Below, piece by piece: positions 36,040 through 45,015 of a stretch of DNA of 64,000 nucleotides; position 1 is the stretch's first letter, and each line of letters starts with the position of its first letter. The DNA is from Actinobacillus genomosp. 2 (lineage in GTDB: Bacteria; Pseudomonadota; Gammaproteobacteria; Enterobacterales; Pasteurellaceae). The position numbers and the translations under genes are program-made. A model generated the notes under the pieces. It was not told the origin of the DNA, ran no database searches, and was given only the letters and a program-made list of their open reading frames with translations. The stretch is taken from the NCBI RefSeq assembly GCF_029773605.1, contig NZ_CP103807.1:62001-126000 (forward strand). Reading direction: 5' to 3'.

Positions 36040-37329
36040 ATGAAAAATTCCATTAAAGCTCAATTGATGTGGGGTATTTCGGCATTGTTGTTTATTACGG
36101 CATTATTGAATGCAGGCTATAACTTTTCTGATATTTGGAGAGAAACTAATGAATTACAGGATAGAATTTTAAGACAGGTAGCAGATTATATAGATCCAAA
36201 TAAAGTTTATCCTAAACAACATTCTGATCATAATGATATTCAACTACTGGTACAAACTTCGAAAAGCCCTGATGCAATCTTTGATGTAACAGGTAAACAT
36301 GAAGACTTTTATGATGCTGAATATAACGGTGATATGTACCGTTTTTATTTGAAACGAAAGCCGGATGGTTATGTGTTAGTCGCCCAAAATAGCAATTATC
36401 GTACCGATTTAGCGATGGATGTAGCGTTAGATAATCTTGTACCATTTGCGATTTTATTACCTCTTACCGTGCTGGCAATTGGATTTTTAGTACATTTTAA
36501 AATGCGAACGGTGCAACATATCGCCCAAGAAATTGAGCAACGTCAAGATCTTGATTTAACACCGATTGATACCTTACAAGTTCCAACTGAAATTCAAGGC
36601 TTTACCAATGCGATTAATCAACTGTTAGTCAGAACTCTCCATTCGATTGAACAGCAACAGAGATTTATTGCAGATGCAGCCCACGAAATGCGCAGTCCGA
36701 TGACGGCTCTTTCATTGCAAGCTGAACGACTTTCAGGACAAGGGCTACCAACACAACAAGCGGTGCAAATTGAACAAATTCAACAAAGTATTAAGCGTAA
36801 CCGTCACTTAATTGAACAGCTACTTTTACTTGCCAAAGCACAGACAAGCTATGTAAATTTACAAAAAATGGAAATCAATTCTCAATATTTATTTCGTCAA
36901 ATTATTGAAAGTTTGCTACCTATTAGCCAGCAAAAAGATCAGGATATTGGTGTGGTAGGTTTACAAACGGTGGTTTTTTATGCTCCAGAAATTGATATGT
37001 TTACTCTTATTAAAACTTTGGTTGATAACGCATTACGATATACGCCAACAGAAAGCCAAATTGATCTAAGCTGTGAAGAACATGATGAATTTGTGATTTT
37101 TAGTGTAGAGGATAATGGTAATGGTATTCCATCGGAAATGCGGGAGCGAGTACTTGAACCATTCTTCCGTATTCTCGGTACGGAACAACAAGGTACAGGG
37201 CTTGGTCTAGCCATCGCTGTAAACATAGCCAAACGTTATGGTGGATATCTCGAATTACATGACAGCCAGAAATTCTCAACCGGACTTTTGGTCAAAGTAT
37301 TCCTGCGTAAATCTTATTTGCAAGCTTAG
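36040..37329 (+). CDS. sensor histidine kinase (QseC/PmrB-like)
   Basis: 429 residues: membrane helix at about 9-28, a periplasmic domain of about 100 residues, a second helix at about 133-153, then HisKA with phosphorylation site H215 (ADAAHEMRSPM) and a HATPase domain (NALRYTP, DNGNGIPSE, GTGLGLAI). The short periplasmic domain is acidic in part (HSDHNDIQ, HEDFYDAEYNGD), which in PmrB-like sensors can bind metal or cationic peptides, but nothing here decides the signal. GGGGAAGTA precedes the ATG and the gene is in an operon with the regulator. Confidence 0.93.
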   Translation: MKNSIKAQLMWGISALLFITALLNAGYNFSDIWRETNELQDRILRQVADYIDPNKVYPKQHSDHNDIQLLVQTSKSPDAIFDVTGKHEDFYDAEYNGDMYRFYLKRKPDGYVLVAQNSNYRTDLAMDVALDNLVPFAILLPLTVLAIGFLVHFKMRTVQHIAQEIEQRQDLDLTPIDTLQVPTEIQGFTNAINQLLVRTLHSIEQQQRFIADAAHEMRSPMTALSLQAERLSGQGLPTQQAVQIEQIQQSIKRNRHLIEQLLLLAKAQTSYVNLQKMEINSQYLFRQIIESLLPISQQKDQDIGVVGLQTVVFYAPEIDMFTLIKTLVDNALRYTPTESQIDLSCEEHDEFVIFSVEDNGNGIPSEMRERVLEPFFRILGTEQQGTGLGLAIAVNIAKRYGGYLELHDSQKFSTGLLVKVFLRKSYLQA

Positions 37330-37445
37330 CTCTTAACTGCGTTTAGAATGTAATAATTGGATATGCTTGAACACAGTCCATATCTACTAATATCATTGAT
37401 ACAATGAGCACATAATTACAAAACGTTAGTAAAATTCGTCCGCTT

Positions 37446-37478
37446 GCTAATTTTCTGCTAATTTTTCTTGTTTAAGAT
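37446..37478 (+). promoter_or_regulatory. two-component-type promoter, site 2 (direct repeat + -10)
   Basis: GCTAATTTTCT (37446) and GCTAATTTTTC (37457), 11-bp period; TAAGAT (37473-37478) starts 16 bases after the second repeat. Near-duplicate of the site at 35205. Confidence 0.78.
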
Positions 37479-37484
37479 GTTTTA

Positions 37485-37559
37485 CATCGGAACTGCTAAG
37501 CCGATATGTTTTTTTCATAATGATCTTAAAAGCTCAAACTGTTTTAGTTTGGGCTTTTT
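37485..37559 (+). ncRNA. small-RNA-like element, copy 2
   Basis: CATCGG-aactgctaag-CCGATATG hairpin, a U7 run, then CATAATGATCTTAAAAGCTCAAAC and terminator partner GTTTGGGCTTTTTC. About 75 nt and highly similar to copy 1 at 35244; the terminator stems differ by compensating or G-U changes while the 5' hairpin loop is unchanged. It lies 200 bases before eptA, which has its own promoter in between. Confidence 0.6.
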
Positions 37560-37614
37560 CATTTTTCAATAGTTTGAATATGTCACTATATTCTTTATCT
37601 TTTTAACGATTCTT

Positions 37615-37647
37615 CCTAATTTTCGCCTAATTTTCCCCCTGTATTAT
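37615..37647 (+). promoter_or_regulatory. two-component-type promoter of eptA, site 3
   Basis: CCTAATTTTCG (37615) and CCTAATTTTCC (37626), 11-bp period; TATTAT (37642-37647) starts 16 bases after the second repeat. Expected transcription start about 37654, giving a 105-base leader to eptA. Confidence 0.8.
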
Positions 37648-37759
37648 ATTAATAATTGGACAAAATAGTTATCAGTGTGCTTATAGCTATTTATCTTTAA
37701 TCCTATGAAATTAAATATCAAACCGCCAATTTTCTCTTTTTTATATAAAGGATCACTCA

Positions 37760-39406
37760 ATGAAATTTAAACGTCCTCAATGGCATTTATCGCAAGTTAG
37801 TCTTATCGCTCTTGTTTCACTTTATGTTACTGTTGCCTTGAATATCGGTTTTTTCCGAAAAGTTGTCAGTCTCTACCAATTTACAGGAACAAGTGATGAT
37901 TACTTCATTTACACCATGCCGTTAGTGCTTTTTGCTGCCTTAAATATTGTACTAAACCTACTTTCTCTACCCTTTATACATAAAGTGATTGTACCGTTGC
38001 TTATTCTATTAAGTGCAGCGGTAAGCTATAACTCATTGTTTTTCAATGTCTATTTTGACCGCAACATGCTCACTAATGTATTACAAACCAACCCAGCTGA
38101 AAGCCTGCGAATGATAACGCCAAGCTATCTTGCATGGATTTTCTTCCTTGGTATTGTGCCGGCACTCGCTTATCTTAACGTGAGAATCGCTTACCAAGCT
38201 TGGTGGAAAGAAATTTCACTCAGAATTGCAGTGATTTTTACTGCATCGTTAATGATTTTTGCAGTCGCCAGTCAGTTTTATCAAGATTACGCTTCATTTT
38301 TCCGTAATAACAAATACTTGCCTCATTTGATTGTTCCGTCTAATTTTGTTGCTGCTAGTGTGAGTAAAATCAAGCATAGTCGAATAGAAAATCGTCCGTT
38401 CGAGAAATTAGCAGAAAATGTTAAAATAGAAAAACCTGATCGTTATCGTCATGTGACAGTCATTGTACTCGGTGAAACAACTCGTGCGATGAATTGGGGA
38501 CTCAATAACTACGTACGCCAGACTACTCCGAAAATGGCAGTCCGTCTTGCAAGCGGTGAGAATTTGATTAATTTTAGTAATGTCAGCAGTTGTGGAACTG
38601 CCACTGCTATTTCTGTACCTTGCTTGTTTTCATCAATGACTCGAGAGCAGTACGATGAAGTTACTGCTAAAAATCAAGATAATTTACTTGATATTTTGAG
38701 TCGTGCAGGTGTTAATGTGGTGTGGATTGAAAATAATAGCGATAGTAAAGGTGTGGCTAATCGAGTTAAAGAAATTAATACTTTTAATGGTAATACTTCC
38801 TCACTTTGTACCAATAGTGAGTGTTTAGATGAAGTGATGTTACCTGAATTGGATAAAGCCTTAGCTGAAAATGCAGACAAAGATACGGTGATAGTGTTGC
38901 ATACGATCGGTAGCCATGGCCCAACTTATTATGAACGCTACACCGAAAACGAACGCCTTTTTACGCCGACTTGTGATACTAATGAAATCAGTAAATGTAG
39001 TAATGAAGAATTGGTAAACACTTATGACAACGGTATTGTTTATTTAGATAAGTTTCTTGATCAAGTCATTCAACGCTTAGACAGACGAGATGATTGGGAA
39101 AGTACAGTATATTATTTTTCCGATCATGGCGAATCATTAGGTGAAAACGATATTTACTTACATAGCACGCCATACTCTCTTGCACCAAAAGAACAAACCA
39201 AAATTCCGATGATGATTTGGTTCTCAAAATCTTGGGAAAAAAATGAGCCATTTGATTTAGACTGCATTAAACGTAATGCAGATAAGCCTTATTCACACGA
39301 TAACGTATTCCATACGGTATTTAGTTTGTTAGATATTGATATGAGTAAACACAGTTTGCCAATATATGATATTTCTCTTGATATTGTCGGTCGTTGTCAC
39401 CGTTAA
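37760..39406 (+). CDS. eptA: lipid A phosphoethanolamine transferase
   Basis: Adds phosphoethanolamine from phosphatidylethanolamine to lipid A at the outer face of the inner membrane, lowering binding of polymyxins and cationic peptides. The 548-residue protein has five N-terminal membrane helices (within about 12-175) and a periplasmic sulfatase-like domain. The nucleophile is T280 (SSCGTATAISVPC), the same number as in studied EptA proteins; zinc ligands appear as E239 in LGETTRA and in FSDHGESLGE, and the cysteine pairs are present. Located behind a PmrA-like two-component pair with a matching promoter. Confidence 0.95.
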   Translation: MKFKRPQWHLSQVSLIALVSLYVTVALNIGFFRKVVSLYQFTGTSDDYFIYTMPLVLFAALNIVLNLLSLPFIHKVIVPLLILLSAAVSYNSLFFNVYFDRNMLTNVLQTNPAESLRMITPSYLAWIFFLGIVPALAYLNVRIAYQAWWKEISLRIAVIFTASLMIFAVASQFYQDYASFFRNNKYLPHLIVPSNFVAASVSKIKHSRIENRPFEKLAENVKIEKPDRYRHVTVIVLGETTRAMNWGLNNYVRQTTPKMAVRLASGENLINFSNVSSCGTATAISVPCLFSSMTREQYDEVTAKNQDNLLDILSRAGVNVVWIENNSDSKGVANRVKEINTFNGNTSSLCTNSECLDEVMLPELDKALAENADKDTVIVLHTIGSHGPTYYERYTENERLFTPTCDTNEISKCSNEELVNTYDNGIVYLDKFLDQVIQRLDRRDDWESTVYYFSDHGESLGENDIYLHSTPYSLAPKEQTKIPMMIWFSKSWEKNEPFDLDCIKRNADKPYSHDNVFHTVFSLLDIDMSKHSLPIYDISLDIVGRCHR

Positions 39407-39565
39407 ACAAGATTGAGTGGATTTTGTGGTTTTTTTATCAAATTTAACCGCTTATTGGCTTTTTTGATCTAGTTCATAAAAAGTTTGAAATACCTCATTT
39501 AGACTATTTCGCTTTATCTGTGCTAAACGTACACTGAAACAAATAATTTATAAAAGGAATGAAGA

Positions 39566-40204
39566 ATGGAACTTAAAAACGTTATTGAGCAGCGTAAAAC
39601 GATTAAAGTGTTTAATCCTAATATAAAAATTGACCGCCAAGAATTACAAGAAATGCTGAGTTTGGCACAGCTTGCTCCTTCTAAGGCAAATTTACAGCCG
39701 TGGCGTTTTGTCGTAGTAGATGATATGGAGCAAAAAAGCAAATTGCTTAGCTCAGTTGCCTTTAATGCACCGCCGTGTGAAACCGCTTCTGCAGTCATTC
39801 TAGTTTTGGCGGATTTACAATATCAATTATTGCTTGATGATATTTTAGATCGTTCTATTGAAACCGGTTGCTTACATCAACAATTTAAACAACGTTCACT
39901 CGATTTTCTTCTTAGTGTACATAATGCTTCAACTGAACAGGACATTCGTGATCAAGTGATTACGGATACCAGTTTGGTGGCAATGCAATTAATGCTGATT
40001 GCAAAAGATAAAGGCTATGATACTCATGCAATAGGGGTATTTGATCGCCCAGCCGTATTGTCGGCTTTAGACGTAGATGCCACTCGTTACTTTCCGGTCA
40101 TGTTATTAGCGATTGGTAAAGCGGCAACCGCTTCGTTACCGAGTAGTCGTTTACCGCTGGAATATACGGTTTCTTGGAATAATGGACAAGGATTTAAGAA
40201 GTAA
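39566..40204 (+). CDS. nitroreductase-family protein
   Basis: A 212-residue FMN-dependent oxidoreductase of the nitroreductase superfamily: N-terminal IEQRKTIKVFNPNIK (FMN-phosphate contacts), LAQLAPSKANLQPWRFVVV and the C-terminal YFPVMLLAIGKA. It differs from the YdjA-type protein at 12820, with a longer middle helical insert. Substrate unknown. AAAGGAATGAAG precedes the ATG. It ends just before an inverted uptake-signal terminator, so it is probably a single-gene unit. Confidence 0.88.
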   Translation: MELKNVIEQRKTIKVFNPNIKIDRQELQEMLSLAQLAPSKANLQPWRFVVVDDMEQKSKLLSSVAFNAPPCETASAVILVLADLQYQLLLDDILDRSIETGCLHQQFKQRSLDFLLSVHNASTEQDIRDQVITDTSLVAMQLMLIAKDKGYDTHAIGVFDRPAVLSALDVDATRYFPVMLLAIGKAATASLPSSRLPLEYTVSWNNGQGFKK

Positions 40205-40222
40205 TTGTAAGATTTTTTAAAC

Positions 40223-40281
40223 AAGCGGTCTGATTTCTTAAAACTTTTGCAAAAAGTTGTTAAAATTAGACCGCTTTTTTA
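40223..40281 (+). terminator. uptake-signal hairpin terminator
   Basis: A full-core uptake signal ACAAGCGGTCTGATTT and its partner AAATTAGACCGCTT enclose a paired AACTTT/AAAGTT section; six T follow. Ends the nitroreductase gene. Confidence 0.9.
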
Positions 40282-40305
40282 TTGTTATTTTATCTTTGAG
40301 GACGT

Positions 40306-40824
40306 ATGCAACCCATTAATAATTCAATTTTAAATAAGATTATTTTTGCTAGCCGTTGGCTACAAGTGCCGATTTATTTAGGTTTAATCATTGTGCAAGG
40401 TATCTACGCTTATAAGTTTATGAAATCGCTCTACAACTTAATCGTAAACCTAGGCGTAATGGATGAGAATACTATTATGTTAACGGTATTGAATCTCATT
40501 GATGTTGTGATGATTGCTAATTTATTAATTATGGTTATCGTCGGAGGCTATGAAACGTTTGTTTCGAGATTAAGAGTGGATGACCATCCGGATCAACCAG
40601 AATGGCTTAATCACGTAAATGCTTCGGTATTAAAAGTGAAACTAGGTATGTCAATTATCAGTATTTCATCGATCCATTTATTACAGACCTTTATTAATGC
40701 CGGTAATTTAGATGAAAAAACCATGCAATGGCAGGTAATTATTCATGTGACTTTCTTGATCTCAGCGGTTGCAATGGCTTATACCGATAAAATCTCGCAC
40801 TCGGTTACAGCAAAACATCATTAA
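40306..40824 (+). CDS. yqhA: UPF0114 (YqhA-type) membrane protein
   Basis: A 172-residue protein with four hydrophobic segments (about 15-33, 51-80, 108-128 and 143-160). The pattern [13 protein letters not shown], then [14 protein letters not shown] and [27 protein letters not shown] matches the UPF0114/TIGR00645 family, whose function is unknown. GAGGACGT precedes the ATG. It is flanked by two uptake-signal terminators and so forms its own transcription unit. Confidence 0.92.
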   Translation: MQPINNSILNKIIFASRWLQVPIYLGLIIVQGIYAYKFMKSLYNLIVNLGVMDENTIMLTVLNLIDVVMIANLLIMVIVGGYETFVSRLRVDDHPDQPEWLNHVNASVLKVKLGMSIISISSIHLLQTFINAGNLDEKTMQWQVIIHVTFLISAVAMAYTDKISHSVTAKHH

Positions 40825-40854
40825 TGTATCACAAGAATTTAATGCATTTTTACA

Positions 40855-40884
40855 AAAAGCGGTTAGAATTGAACCGCTTTTATT
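40855..40884 (+). terminator. terminator after yqhA
   Basis: AAAAGCGGTT and AACCGCTTTT form a 10-bp stem with a 7-base loop, followed by ATTCTTT. The arms are uptake-signal derived. Confidence 0.88.
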
Positions 40885-40907
40885 CTTTATTTATGTAGGA
40901 AAAGATT

Positions 40908-42278
40908 ATGACTAAACACTATGATTATCTAGCAATTGGTGGCGGTAGTGGTGGGATTGCTTCTATTAATCGTGCGGCAAGTTATGGCAAAAAATGTGCG
41001 ATTGTAGAAGCAAAACATTTAGGCGGAACTTGCGTTAATGTCGGCTGTGTGCCGAAAAAAGTAATGTTCTACGGTGCGCATATTGCCGAAGCAATTAATA
41101 ACTATGCACCGGATTACGGTTTTGATGTCACGCTCAATAACTTTAATTTTGCCAAATTAATTGAAAGCCGTGAGGCGTATATTTCACGTATCCATACTTC
41201 ATACAATAACGTATTAGCCAAAAATAATGTTGATGTATTAAACGGTTTTGCGAAATTTGTCGATAGTAAAACTATTGAAGTGACTTATGCTGACGGCAGT
41301 TCTGAGCAAGTTACGGCCGATCATATTTTGATTGCAACCGGTGGTCGCCCATCTATTCCAGCTGTAAAAGGTGCGGAATACGGTATTGATTCGGATGGTT
41401 TCTTTGCATTACGTGAAGTCCCTAAACGTGTTGCTGTGGTCGGTGCAGGTTATATTGCAGTTGAAATTGCCGGAGTGTTAAACAGTTTAGGTGCTGAAAC
41501 GCATTTATTTGTACGTCAACATGCGCCGTTACGTAATCAAGATCCATTAATTGTTGAAACCTTAGTGGAAGTATTAGCACAGGATGGTATTACTTTACAT
41601 ACCCAAGCGATTCCGCAAGAAGTCAGTAAAAATGAAGATGGTTCATTCGTGTTAAAATTAGCAGACGGACGTGAAGCAACGGTTGATTGCTTAATTTGGG
41701 CAATCGGCCGTGAGCCGGCGTGCGATAAAATTAATTTGGAAGCGGTCGGTGTAAAAACCAATGCGAAAGGTCAGATTATCGTGGATAAATTCCAAAATAC
41801 TAATGTGCCAAATATTTATGCGGTCGGCGATATTATCGAAGGGGGTATTGAATTAACGCCGGTAGCGGTTGCCGCAGGTCGCCGTTTATCTGAACGTTTA
41901 TTTAATAATAAACCGAATGAGCATTTGGATTACAATTTAGTGCCGACTGTTATTTTTAGCCATCCGCCGATTGGTACAGTTGGTTTAACTGAACCGCAAG
42001 CGGTTGAACAATATGGTGCGGAAAATGTGAAAGTATATAAATCTTCATTTACCGCAATGTATACCGCAGTCACTCAACATCGCCAACCTTGCCGAATGAA
42101 ATTAGTGTGTGTCGGTAAAGAAGAGAAAGTAGTCGGTTTACACGGTATTGGCTTCGGTGTGGATGAAATGATTCAAGGCTTTGCGGTAGCAATTAAAATG
42201 GGAGCGACTAAAGCTGATTTTGATAATACTGTAGCAATTCACCCAACAGGTTCGGAAGAATTTGTAACAATGCGATAG
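40908..42278 (+). CDS. gor: glutathione-disulfide reductase
   Basis: Reduces oxidised glutathione with NADPH. The 456-residue flavoprotein starts with the FAD-binding [13 protein letters not shown], then the redox disulfide C42-C47 ([13 protein letters not shown]), a second nucleotide site [14 protein letters not shown] followed by VRQ (NADPH-type), the FAD contact YAVGDI, and the C-terminal base H445 (HPTGSEE). The length and the TCVNVGC disulfide distinguish it from dihydrolipoamide dehydrogenase. TAGGAAAAG precedes the ATG. Confidence 0.96.
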   Translation: MTKHYDYLAIGGGSGGIASINRAASYGKKCAIVEAKHLGGTCVNVGCVPKKVMFYGAHIAEAINNYAPDYGFDVTLNNFNFAKLIESREAYISRIHTSYNNVLAKNNVDVLNGFAKFVDSKTIEVTYADGSSEQVTADHILIATGGRPSIPAVKGAEYGIDSDGFFALREVPKRVAVVGAGYIAVEIAGVLNSLGAETHLFVRQHAPLRNQDPLIVETLVEVLAQDGITLHTQAIPQEVSKNEDGSFVLKLADGREATVDCLIWAIGREPACDKINLEAVGVKTNAKGQIIVDKFQNTNVPNIYAVGDIIEGGIELTPVAVAAGRRLSERLFNNKPNEHLDYNLVPTVIFSHPPIGTVGLTEPQAVEQYGAENVKVYKSSFTAMYTAVTQHRQPCRMKLVCVGKEEKVVGLHGIGFGVDEMIQGFAVAIKMGATKADFDNTVAIHPTGSEEFVTMR

Positions 42279-42300
42279 TTTGAATCAAAATAAGAAATAA

Positions 42301-42330
42301 AAAAACGGATACTTGGGTATCCGTTTTTTT
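42301..42330. terminator. bidirectional terminator between gor and tatD
   Basis: AACGGATAC and GTATCCGTT with a 4-base loop, A-run before and T-run after. Serves both convergent genes. Confidence 0.93.
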
Positions 42331-42340
42331 ATTTCTAGGA

Positions 42341-43135
42341 TTATTTTTGCCAAAATAGCTTCTCACTCGTATTCCAAATTGTTTCAGCAATTTCTTGCGG
42401 AGATTCATTACGTAGCTCACATAACGCTTGGAAACTTACAGCGAGTCGTTCCGGACGATTTGGTTCGCCCTGAAAACCAAAGACCGGCATATCAGGCGAG
42501 TCAGTTTCTAATAATAAACTTTCTAAAGGTAATTTACGGATTGCTTCTCTGGTTTTATTCGCTCGTGCATAAGTAATCGTGCCGCCTACACCGATTTTAT
42601 AGCCTAAATCAACAAAGCGTTTCGCTTGATCATAGCTACCGGCAAAGCCGTGGATCACACCGGTATTGGTCAATTTCGCTTTTTTTAGAAAGACGGAAAG
42701 CTGATCATGACTACGGCGAGAATGTAGATTTAGCGGTAAATTAAACCGCTTAGCAAACGCAAGTTGAGCCTCTAAAAACTCACATTGTTTTTGCCAAAGA
42801 TCAGGAGTACATAGCGATTCCACCGCTCTTTCTAAACCGATTTCGGCAATAGCGGTACATTGAGGATCTTGTTGGGCTAATAAGGATTCTAAATTATCTA
42901 AATCCGCTATTTTATGTTGTTGAATATAAAGCGGATGAAGTCCTAAACCATAAACTAAATTATCCGGCATTTGTTTAGCACAAGCGGTCACTTTTGCAAA
43001 ATTTTCTGAAAATATAGATACAATCAAAATACGAGTAACCTTTGAATATTCAGCGTTTTTAACGAGTTGAGGAACGGGAAGATTAAGGCTTTCAGCAACA
43101 TAATCTAAATGAGTATGAGTATCAAAGAATTGCAT
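42341..43135 (-). CDS. yjjV: TatD-family metal-dependent hydrolase (YjjV-like)
   Basis: 264 residues in a TIM-barrel fold with metal ligands in FDTHTHLD (H7, H9), EIGLE (the glutamate), LHSRRSHDQ and HGFAGS, and the terminal ETDSPDMP. The best match among E. coli paralogues is YjjV, notably in the segments KIGVGGTITY and GEPNRPE. The family has DNase or D-aminoacyl-tRNA deacylase activity in some members; the physiological role of this one is unknown. It sits between two terminators, so it is a single-gene unit unless read from upstream cstA. Confidence 0.92.
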   Translation of the reverse strand: MQFFDTHTHLDYVAESLNLPVPQLVKNAEYSKVTRILIVSIFSENFAKVTACAKQMPDNLVYGLGLHPLYIQQHKIADLDNLESLLAQQDPQCTAIAEIGLERAVESLCTPDLWQKQCEFLEAQLAFAKRFNLPLNLHSRRSHDQLSVFLKKAKLTNTGVIHGFAGSYDQAKRFVDLGYKIGVGGTITYARANKTREAIRKLPLESLLLETDSPDMPVFGFQGEPNRPERLAVSFQALCELRNESPQEIAETIWNTSEKLFWQK

Positions 43136-43157
43136 ATAAGAGAATCGTCAAAAAATA

Positions 43158-43185
43158 AAAAAGCGAGGAAATTTTCCTCGCTTTT
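43158..43185 (-). terminator. terminator of cstA
   Basis: AAAAGCGAGGAAA and TTTCCTCGCTTTT form a 13-bp stem; on the minus strand a T-rich tract follows. Confidence 0.9.
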
Positions 43186-43201
43186 AACATTTTAATCAAG
43201 A

Positions 43202-44788
43202 TTAGTTGGTTGCATAAGCATCTTCGTCACGGTCACCTAACGGTTTAAGCATAGTGAAGAATAATACGATACAAACAACCGTCGTTGCTAAACCTAAGTA
43301 TACTGACAGTTGGTAATCTAAGCCGAAACCAATTTTGTTGTAGAATAAATAGGTTGCACATACTGCAGTAATAAACCACGCAGGAATTGAGCATACCCAG
43401 TGGAATTTTTTATAACGATATAAGTATGCCGCCGCAGTCCAAAGCATTACCATTGCTGTCATTTGGTTTGCCCAAGTGAAGTAACGCCATAAGATACTAA
43501 AGTCAACTTTAGATACTACGAAGCCTAAAGCGAATAACGGTACTGCAATTAATAAACGTTTAGCTAATGAACGTTGGTCAATTTTAAAGATTTCCGCAAG
43601 TTGTAAACGAGCTGCACGGAATGCCGTATCGCCTGAGGTAATCGGTAATACCACCACACCTAACACTGCAAAGATACCACCGACAAAGCCTAAGAAGTGT
43701 AATGAACTGTCATAAACCACTTTAGATGGTGAACCTGCTGAAATTGCATCTTGTAACGCTTGTGGGTTTTCATAGAATGCAAGACCCACCATACACCATA
43801 CTAATGCGATAACACCTTCGGTAATCATTGCACCGTAGAAAATGAAACGACCTTCGCTTTCATTTTCTGCACAACGTGCCATTAACGGAGTTTGTGTTGC
43901 ATGGAAGCCAGATAATGCACCACAAGAAATGGTTAAGAATAATAAAGGCCAAATCGGAACATCACCTTTGACTTGGAAGTTTTGAGTAAATTTGTCCCAA
44001 GTTAAACCTTGACCATCCGCATTAATCGTACGGAAGAATTCGATTGGATCAGTTGCACTAAAGTGAGCAGTGATTAAACCGTATACCATACCTACTGACA
44101 TAAATAGTAATAATGCGCCGAAGAATGGATAGATTCGACCAATGATTTTATCAATAGGAAGTAATGTTGCTAAAATATAGTATACGAAAATGATGAGTGT
44201 CCATACGGAAATCACAGTCGCTTTATCCATACCCCAAACGGTAAGTCCACCAGCTTCAACTGCTTGGTGAATTGCTTCAGCATCATTTAATTGTAATGTA
44301 CCGCCACTTGCACCGAAAACGTCCATTGTAATGGTTGCCATTAATTGTGCCGGACTTGCTACGAATACCACGCCAACAAGTAAAAGAAGAATAAGTGCCA
44401 TCACGTTGATAAATACTTTAACCGGGCGACCTAAAAATTTACCTGCTAAAGCTGGCATTGTTGCACCACCGTTACGAATACTTAACATACCACAGAAGTA
44501 ATCGTGTACGGCACCAGCAAAGATACAACCAATTACGATCCAAAGCATTGCTACCGGCCCGTATAACGCACCGAGAATAGGACCAAAAATCGGACCTGTA
44601 CCGGCAATATTTAATAACTGGATCAGCCAAATTTTTGTTTTTGACATCGGCATATAGTCAACACCGTCATTCATAGAATAAGCCGGTGTCGCTTTTTTCG
44701 GGTTAATCACGAAAATCTTTTCGATGATCTTACCGTAGACGAAGTAGCCAAGTACGAGGACTGCTACACAAAAGAAAAACCACAACAT
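43202..44788 (-). CDS. cstA: CstA-family carbon starvation transporter, short form
   Basis: A 528-residue inner-membrane protein with many hydrophobic segments. Family motifs: MNDGVDYMPM, AGTGPIFGPILGALYGPVAMLWIVIG and GAVHDYFCGMLSIRNGG. E. coli CstA and BtsT are about 700 residues; this is the short form common in Pasteurellaceae, lacking the extra C-terminal segments. Family members import pyruvate or peptides; the substrate here is not decided by sequence. The C-terminal tail ends DRDEDAYATN in the cytoplasm. Single-gene unit with its own terminator. Confidence 0.92.
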   Translation of the reverse strand: MLWFFFCVAVLVLGYFVYGKIIEKIFVINPKKATPAYSMNDGVDYMPMSKTKIWLIQLLNIAGTGPIFGPILGALYGPVAMLWIVIGCIFAGAVHDYFCGMLSIRNGGATMPALAGKFLGRPVKVFINVMALILLLLVGVVFVASPAQLMATITMDVFGASGGTLQLNDAEAIHQAVEAGGLTVWGMDKATVISVWTLIIFVYYILATLLPIDKIIGRIYPFFGALLLFMSVGMVYGLITAHFSATDPIEFFRTINADGQGLTWDKFTQNFQVKGDVPIWPLLFLTISCGALSGFHATQTPLMARCAENESEGRFIFYGAMITEGVIALVWCMVGLAFYENPQALQDAISAGSPSKVVYDSSLHFLGFVGGIFAVLGVVVLPITSGDTAFRAARLQLAEIFKIDQRSLAKRLLIAVPLFALGFVVSKVDFSILWRYFTWANQMTAMVMLWTAAAYLYRYKKFHWVCSIPAWFITAVCATYLFYNKIGFGLDYQLSVYLGLATTVVCIVLFFTMLKPLGDRDEDAYATN

Positions 44789-44971
44789 AGAAGGTAACCT
44801 TATAAATTTAAGTTTGGAATCATAAAAGCCGAAAGGCGTTATATTTTAGTAAGATACGTGAATAAAGTAAATTAAGTTCGTTACTGTAAATGAGTATTTA
44901 TGTAAGAAATGTGAATAGCTTCAAATTTTTTGAACAAACTTCCTACTTTTATTGCACAAATCATCATTTAT

Positions 44972-45000
44972 AAAAACAGCCACGAATTTTTGTGGCCGTT
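44972..45000 (-). terminator. terminator of the malEFGQ operon
   Basis: Imperfect stem AACaGCCAC / GTGGCcGTT with a 7-base loop, followed on the minus strand by TTTTTATAAATG. Confidence 0.88.
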
Positions 45001-45015
45001 ATGACTGATGAAAAG

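Larger units (their letters stand above)
37330..37759. other. 430-base regulatory gap between the sensor kinase and eptA
   Basis: Holds a 100-base stretch with no recognised signal (37330-37440), small-RNA-like copy 2 with its promoter, the eptA promoter and a 21-codon open frame (37705-37770) that overlaps the eptA start by eleven bases but has no clear ribosome site. Confidence 0.7.
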
